From: DATKZH01 sp964475955
GTDB taxonomy: Bacteria; Planctomycetota; Planctomycetia; Pirellulales; Thermoguttaceae
Assembly (NCBI GenBank): GCA_964475955.1
Contig: CAYYZY010000235.1
Span: forward strand, 1 to 11,502
Reading direction: 5' to 3'
DNA: 11,502 nucleotides
Under the pieces are notes generated by a model. That model was not told where the DNA came from and made no database searches. It saw only the letters and a list, made by a program, of their open reading frames with translations. The translations under genes were made by a program, and so were the position numbers. Numbering within the stretch: position 1 is the first letter of the stretch; each line of letters begins with the position of its first letter. This document shows positions 7,285 through 11,502 of the stretch, one piece after another.

Positions 7285-7324
7285 GCGTGTGCCGCTGGCC
7301 GGCTACGGCACACTGGCGTGTGCC
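7285..7324 (+). repeat. Palindromic repeat with two mutually exclusive hairpins
   Basis: GCGTGTGCC occurs twice in direct orientation (7285-7293 and 7316-7324), and CGGCACAC (7306-7313) lies between the copies. It can pair with GTGTGCCG (7287-7294), 8 bp with an 11-base loop. Alternatively its GGCACAC (7307-7313) pairs with GTGTGCC (7318-7324), 7 bp with a TGGC loop. The two structures cannot coexist. It fills part of the 7271-7390 spacer, starting 14 bases after the stop of pseudopilin D. It may be an interspersed REP-like element or an attenuator before the giant gene. No T-tract follows. Downstream the spacer is locally A-rich (7347-7366), but I could not recognise a convincing promoter. 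Confidence 0.5.
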
Positions 7325-7390
7325 TGCTGCGGGGCCGGGCGGCGGGATGAAAATAGGGCAAATAGACTCTGGCTAGCGAGGCGGTGAACG

Positions 7391-10300
7391 ATGGCTACCG
7401 AGAGACGGACCAAGGACCGAGCCGGCATGGCCCTGTTGATCATGCTCGGCCTGATGGCCATGTTCGGCGTGGTGGTGATCGGCCTGGTGGTGATCACCGG
7501 CCACCACCTCCGCTCGGCCACCAGCAGCCAGCGGGGCCAGGAACACCCCATCACGCCCAAAAAGGAGCTTGCCACCGCCGCCCTCCACGCGCTCCGCGGT
7601 GCGAGAAGCCCGCAATCCGTGCTGCGCACGCACAGCCTGCTGGAAGACATGTACGGGCCGCCGAGGGCCCACCACCGCATGTCGTCGGGGCTGGAGCTTT
7701 ACAGGGCGGACCCGGCGGGGAATCCGGTGCCGATCGTCGACGGCTCCGGAAACCCCGTGTCGACGGTGGCCACGACCATGTGCAACGGCCAGTTGATCGC
7801 GTTCACGCCCACGCACATCCCGTCGAGACCCCCGAACCCGAGCCCGCCCCCGACGCTCATTCCTCCCTACTACGCGCCGGTAGGCGGCACCCAGGACTAC
7901 GTGGGTTCGGTGCTTACCATGCGCGGCGGCCCGGCGCACAACAAGAGCACGCGCATCGTGGGGTACCTGCCGGCCTCGCCGTCGGCCGGGCAGTGGACCG
8001 ACCTGTTGGTGATCGAGCCGTTCGAGGGCGTGGAGACTGCGACGTTCCTCGCCGACCTGGCGAGCATCCGGTCCCATAGCGACGTACACCGCAAGAGCCG
8101 CGGCTACCTGGTTAACGGCACGCCGTTCAGCGGGACCGGTTTCGGGCTGAACCGGGCGGCAAGCGGCGACATTGTGCTGGACGCGCTCCACCCCGGCGAG
8201 GACGAAATACACAAGAACTTGGGTTACGCGGCGCACAGGAACGGACAAATCGACCCAGATGTATCCATCGGATCGTACACGTTCACTGAGGATCGGAACG
8301 GCGACGGCGTTATCAATCCCGGCCCGCCTTACGCGCTGCTTCCGAACCACACGGTTTTCCTGCAAGATGTGTTCTACGATCCGGTTTCCGGTACGCCCGT
8401 TCCAAACAGAAGCTACACGGGGCCCGACGGGCTAGGCCGCGCAAACGAGGATTACGACGCGGTCGACTACCAGAACATGATTATGGCGAGGAGGTATCCG
8501 GATGGCTCGGTCGACATCCCGTCTCTGCATCGGCCCGCGCTAATCAACTACATGCTGCACCAACTGGTCGATGAGTCGTCGCTCGATACGCCTCCGACCA
8601 CGCCGAACGGTCTGGTTCCCTGGCCCGCGCCCGGCTGGACAAGCGAGCCGGACCCGAAGCTCGAACGTTGGCTCGCCGTGCTCCAGCCCCGTGTGTACGG
8701 CCCCCCACCCACCAGTCCGGAAATCGATCCGAGCGCCATCATTATCGACTGGAAGCAGAAATTCCTGCTCCGGCCGCTGGTCGACCACCACGTCAACTTC
8801 ACGGGCAGCAACCCGCGAACGCAGCACCCCAACATGCCCCTGCCGAACAGCGTCACGCTAGCGGATTTCAAGAACAACTACCTTTACACGCAGGCGTGGG
8901 AGTTGCGGGGCCCCTGGGACGTCGACTGCGACGGCGACGGGCGGAACGACAGCATTTGGGTCGACCTGGGGTTCCCGGTGCGCACGGCGGACGACGGGCG
9001 CCAGTACAAGCCGCTGTTCGCCTTCCTCTGCGTCGACCTCGACGGCCGGCTCAACCTGAACGCCCACGGCAACCTGGCCCAGGCACTGGAGGATTCGGCC
9101 GGCGCGAGCCGCTACGCGGCCGACGTCGACGTCAGCTCCGTGGGGCTCCGGTTCGCCGGGGTCGACGCCGGGGGCGTGCCGAACATCACGTCGGCGAGCC
9201 TGCCCCGCGCGGAGGGCTACGGCCCGCCGGAAGTCAACCTGTTGCCCGTGCTGGGGGGCAACCTGACCCAGTACCGGGCGCTTTTGATGGGCAAGGAGAT
9301 CGACCCGGCTGCGGGCCGCATCCGCTGGGTCGACGGCCGTTACGGCGAGACGGGGAGCGCCCTGGTGGTCGACGGCGACGGCGACAACCTGCCCGACGAT
9401 CCCCGCTGCGTGGCCCCCGGCGTGTCGCTGCGCGAGCCGTTGCCCTCGGACCTGCGCGACGAGGGGGCCCCGGCGTACGCGATGCTGCCGATGGACGATC
9501 CGGCGAGCCGCAACAAGCACTTCCACTACCGGGCGCTGGTGAGCCACCTGCTGGGCCGGCCGTCGTCGTTCTGCACGCCGACCGACCTGAAGGGGACCAT
9601 GGCCCTGGGGCTCGACCTGCGCGGCCAGCCCATGTACTGGCCGATGGTCGACCCGGCGATCAACTCGCTGGTCTCCACGGGCTCGGGGGACTTCAACGAC
9701 CGGTTCGCCTGGCCGGGGGTCAACGAGCCGTACGAGATCGACCTCTCGCGTCACCGGACGCGCGTGCCGGGCGACTTCACGCTCACCGAGGGCGTTGCGC
9801 CCGCCTCGTGGACCGACCGCCCGTTCACCCCCTACGAATTCGAGTGGCTCCAGCGTCGCCAGGACGCCGACGGGGGCGGCATGGCCAACCGGCTGGGTCT
9901 CCTGGCGGGCTCGCTCACCGGCCACCGGCACGAGGTGACCACCGAGAGTTGGGACCCGCCCGTGCCCGGCCCCGCGCTGCCGACGGAAGTGGCGGTTCAA
10001 GCGAACGGGGGAAACCCGGCGCGCCTGCCGGCTGGGCGGATCACGCGGCTCTTCCAGATCTTCCAGATGGCCGGGGTCAACGTACCCAGCCGGTACTGGG
10101 ACAAACTGTTGCCGCGTGAGGCTCTGGCCGGCCTGCGCATCGACCTGAACCGTCCGCTGGGCGACGGGCGCGACGGGCAGGACACCGACGGCGACGGCAC
10201 GCTCGACTACTTCAACAACGTGGTCGACGAGCCGGGCCGCGTGGTCCGGGACCCCGGCAACCCCGCGCGGTTCGTGCTCGATCCCAACCCGGTCGGTCAC

Positions 10301-11502
10301 GGCGAGACCCTTTCGGACCGGCGGCCGTTCGTCGACGCGTCGGGCGCGGCGGTCGCGAACATTTCGTTCGATCACACCAACGGGGTCGACGTCAACGGCG
10401 ACGGGGTCTACAACGAGGCCGACCGCGCCATGGCCCGCCCCCTGTGCGCGCGCCACCTGTTCATCCTGGCCATGCTGCTGCGCGACGCGGGCTACGTGAT
10501 CCCGCCGACGGTCGGCACGTTGGACGAGAACCTGCCGCAGGCCGAGCAGGAAGAGCTGACCGTGCGGCGGATCGCCCAGTGGGCGGTGAACATGGTCGAC
10601 TACCGCGACGCCGACTCGATCATGACGCCGTTCGAGTACGACATAAACCCGTTCGTCGACGACGACCCGGCCGACGCCGACGGCGACGGCGACGGAACCA
10701 ACGATTTCCCGTGGAACGTCGACGGCGTGATCGACGAAGCGCCCCTTCCGGCGCAAAGCGACGACGCGCAGCCCTACCGCCGCGTGGTGTGGGGCGCCGA
10801 GTTCCCGGAACTGCTCTTGACCGAGGCCGGCGCGTTCCACGACAAGCGCCTGGTCGACTCGGTGCACGACGACGGGGACGCGGACGTCCGGTTCGACACC
10901 GACGGCAGCGAGCTGGACAACGACCTCGACTCGGCCCGGATCCCGCAAGGCTCCGCGTTCTTCGAGCTGTTCTGTCCGGCCAACCCCAACAACCCGTACG
11001 CCCCGGGCGGCTTGTATGCGCCGACTCCGGCGGGTTGGGGCGTCGACCTGGGTCGGCTGGCGCCGAAGGCGGATCCGTCGGATCCCGCTTCGCTCCAATA
11101 CCCGGTGTGGCGCATGGCGATCAGCGAGAGCGCGGCGGGAGATACCGCGGAGACGTATTCTGATGGGGGCGAAACGCTGCCCGTCAACAGCGTCTTGCAG
11201 CGGTTGGCGCGGCGCCCGGACAGCACGTCGCTCGAGCCCGAGCAGTTCAGCGGGGCGCCCGCGGCCAATCCGCCCGCGGTGCCCAACGTATTCAGCCTGC
11301 TTCCGCGTCGTGTGCCGGCGGTCCCCAACGCGGAGATCGACCGGATCGTGTGGTTCACGAAGATGGCGCCGACCGCGCACGTCGACGCCGACCGGGTCTA
11401 CTACTGCCGCACCCCGGACCCCGACGACCCGTCGCCGGTGCTTCCGAGGGGCATGCGGGCGATCGTGGGGCCGCGGCCGGTGACGGCGGTCGGGTCGTAC
11501 CG
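7391..11502 (+). CDS. Giant GspK/PilX-like membrane-anchored protein, 3' end beyond window
   Basis: The frame from ATG 7391 is open with no stop to the window edge, giving at least 1370 residues. The start is secure: an in-frame TGA lies at 7385-7387, and GAGG (7378-7381) serves as SD. The N-terminus has a basic leader ending A11-G12, then M13-ALLIMLGLMAMFGVVVIGLVVI, a prepilin-like helix without Glu at +5. This is a feature of GspK and the PilX class. The helix is followed by ATAALHALRGA and HSLLEDMYG (81-89), which I associate from memory with large planctomycete hypothetical proteins next to pseudopilins. At least six Asp-rich EF-hand/thrombospondin-3-like loops follow: D301, D510, D661, D931, D1000 and the D1095-D1105 run. 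GspK is normally about 300-350 residues, so this is a greatly enlarged relative or a different anchored exoprotein. It probably lies mostly on the periplasmic side. The exact function is unknown. Confidence 0.85.
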   Translation, partial: MATERRTKDRAGMALLIMLGLMAMFGVVVIGLVVITGHHLRSATSSQRGQEHPITPKKELATAALHALRGARSPQSVLRTHSLLEDMYGPPRAHHRMSSGLELYRADPAGNPVPIVDGSGNPVSTVATTMCNGQLIAFTPTHIPSRPPNPSPPPTLIPPYYAPVGGTQDYVGSVLTMRGGPAHNKSTRIVGYLPASPSAGQWTDLLVIEPFEGVETATFLADLASIRSHSDVHRKSRGYLVNGTPFSGTGFGLNRAASGDIVLDALHPGEDEIHKNLGYAAHRNGQIDPDVSIGSYTFTEDRNGDGVINPGPPYALLPNHTVFLQDVFYDPVSGTPVPNRSYTGPDGLGRANEDYDAVDYQNMIMARRYPDGSVDIPSLHRPALINYMLHQLVDESSLDTPPTTPNGLVPWPAPGWTSEPDPKLERWLAVLQPRVYGPPPTSPEIDPSAIIIDWKQKFLLRPLVDHHVNFTGSNPRTQHPNMPLPNSVTLADFKNNYLYTQAWELRGPWDVDCDGDGRNDSIWVDLGFPVRTADDGRQYKPLFAFLCVDLDGRLNLNAHGNLAQALEDSAGASRYAADVDVSSVGLRFAGVDAGGVPNITSASLPRAEGYGPPEVNLLPVLGGNLTQYRALLMGKEIDPAAGRIRWVDGRYGETGSALVVDGDGDNLPDDPRCVAPGVSLREPLPSDLRDEGAPAYAMLPMDDPASRNKHFHYRALVSHLLGRPSSFCTPTDLKGTMALGLDLRGQPMYWPMVDPAINSLVSTGSGDFNDRFAWPGVNEPYEIDLSRHRTRVPGDFTLTEGVAPASWTDRPFTPYEFEWLQRRQDADGGGMANRLGLLAGSLTGHRHEVTTESWDPPVPGPALPTEVAVQANGGNPARLPAGRITRLFQIFQMAGVNVPSRYWDKLLPREALAGLRIDLNRPLGDGRDGQDTDGDGTLDYFNNVVDEPGRVVRDPGNPARFVLDPNPVGHGETLSDRRPFVDASGAAVANISFDHTNGVDVNGDGVYNEADRAMARPLCARHLFILAMLLRDAGYVIPPTVGTLDENLPQAEQEELTVRRIAQWAVNMVDYRDADSIMTPFEYDINPFVDDDPADADGDGDGTNDFPWNVDGVIDEAPLPAQSDDAQPYRRVVWGAEFPELLLTEAGAFHDKRLVDSVHDDGDADVRFDTDGSELDNDLDSARIPQGSAFFELFCPANPNNPYAPGGLYAPTPAGWGVDLGRLAPKADPSDPASLQYPVWRMAISESAAGDTAETYSDGGETLPVNSVLQRLARRPDSTSLEPEQFSGAPAANPPAVPNVFSLLPRRVPAVPNAEIDRIVWFTKMAPTAHVDADRVYYCRTPDPDDPSPVLPRGMRAIVGPRPVTAVGSY

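Noticed and set aside
7341..7390. Promoter in the A-rich part of the spacer before the giant gene
   Set aside because: No convincing -35/-10 pair could be read; local A-richness alone is not enough.
8668..10119. + strand open frame of about 483 codons in another frame within the giant gene
   Set aside because: The product is Arg/Gly/Pro-rich without motifs. The frame starting at 7391 stays open throughout and carries consistent features.
8858..11380. Very long antisense open frame (about 840 codons) opposite the giant gene
   Set aside because: Its translation is rich in Arg, His, Val and Asp with no recognisable domain, as expected from the reverse complement of GC-biased codons. The sense frame has a leader, a TM segment and Ca-loops.

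Overview
The window is one strand-coherent gene cluster, all on the + strand. It encodes the core of a type II secretion / type IV pilus-like (T2SS/T4P) machine: the 3' part of a GspE/PilB-type assembly ATPase, a GspF/PilC-type inner-membrane platform protein, four proteins with class III (prepilin peptidase) leader peptides, and the first 1370 codons of a giant protein with a GspK/PilX-like N-terminus. The DNA is GC-rich. The unusually long pseudopilins (378-435 residues against roughly 120-200 in proteobacteria), their DxDxDG loops, and a giant membrane-anchored protein behind them resemble loci I associate with Planctomycetes, probably Pirellulales-like. That assignment rests on remembered family resemblance; no taxonomic marker is present.

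Layout: partial gspE (1-948); 74-bp spacer; gspF (1023-2351); 144-bp spacer with two strong stem-loops and a third small hairpin touching the Shine-Dalgarno (SD) sequence; pseudopilin A, GspG-like (2496-3632); pseudopilin B, GspG-like (3629-4813, ATGA overlap); pseudopilin C, GspH/FimT-like (4813-5961, TGATG overlap); pseudopilin D, GspI/PilV-like (GTG start, 5963-7270, 1-bp gap); 120-bp spacer with a repeat that can form two mutually exclusive hairpins; and a giant GspK/PilX-like gene running off the right edge (7391->11502). The four pseudopilin genes are tightly packed and probably translationally coupled.

How they would work together: GspE hydrolyses ATP in the cytoplasm and works through GspF in the inner membrane to extract processed pseudopilins and build a pseudopilus. 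A and B look like candidate major or structural subunits with GspG-type motifs. C, D and the giant protein look like the H/I/K-type tip or priming subunits. The secretin, the C/L/M components and the prepilin peptidase are not in this window.

The most notable points are the supersized pseudopilin set, the giant Ca-loop-rich GspK-like protein, an extra hydrophobic segment splitting the second GspF domain, and structured intergenic RNA at both ends of the pseudopilin block. I see no tRNA, rRNA, CRISPR array, transposon or phage gene. No gene-free stretch exceeds 144 bp.
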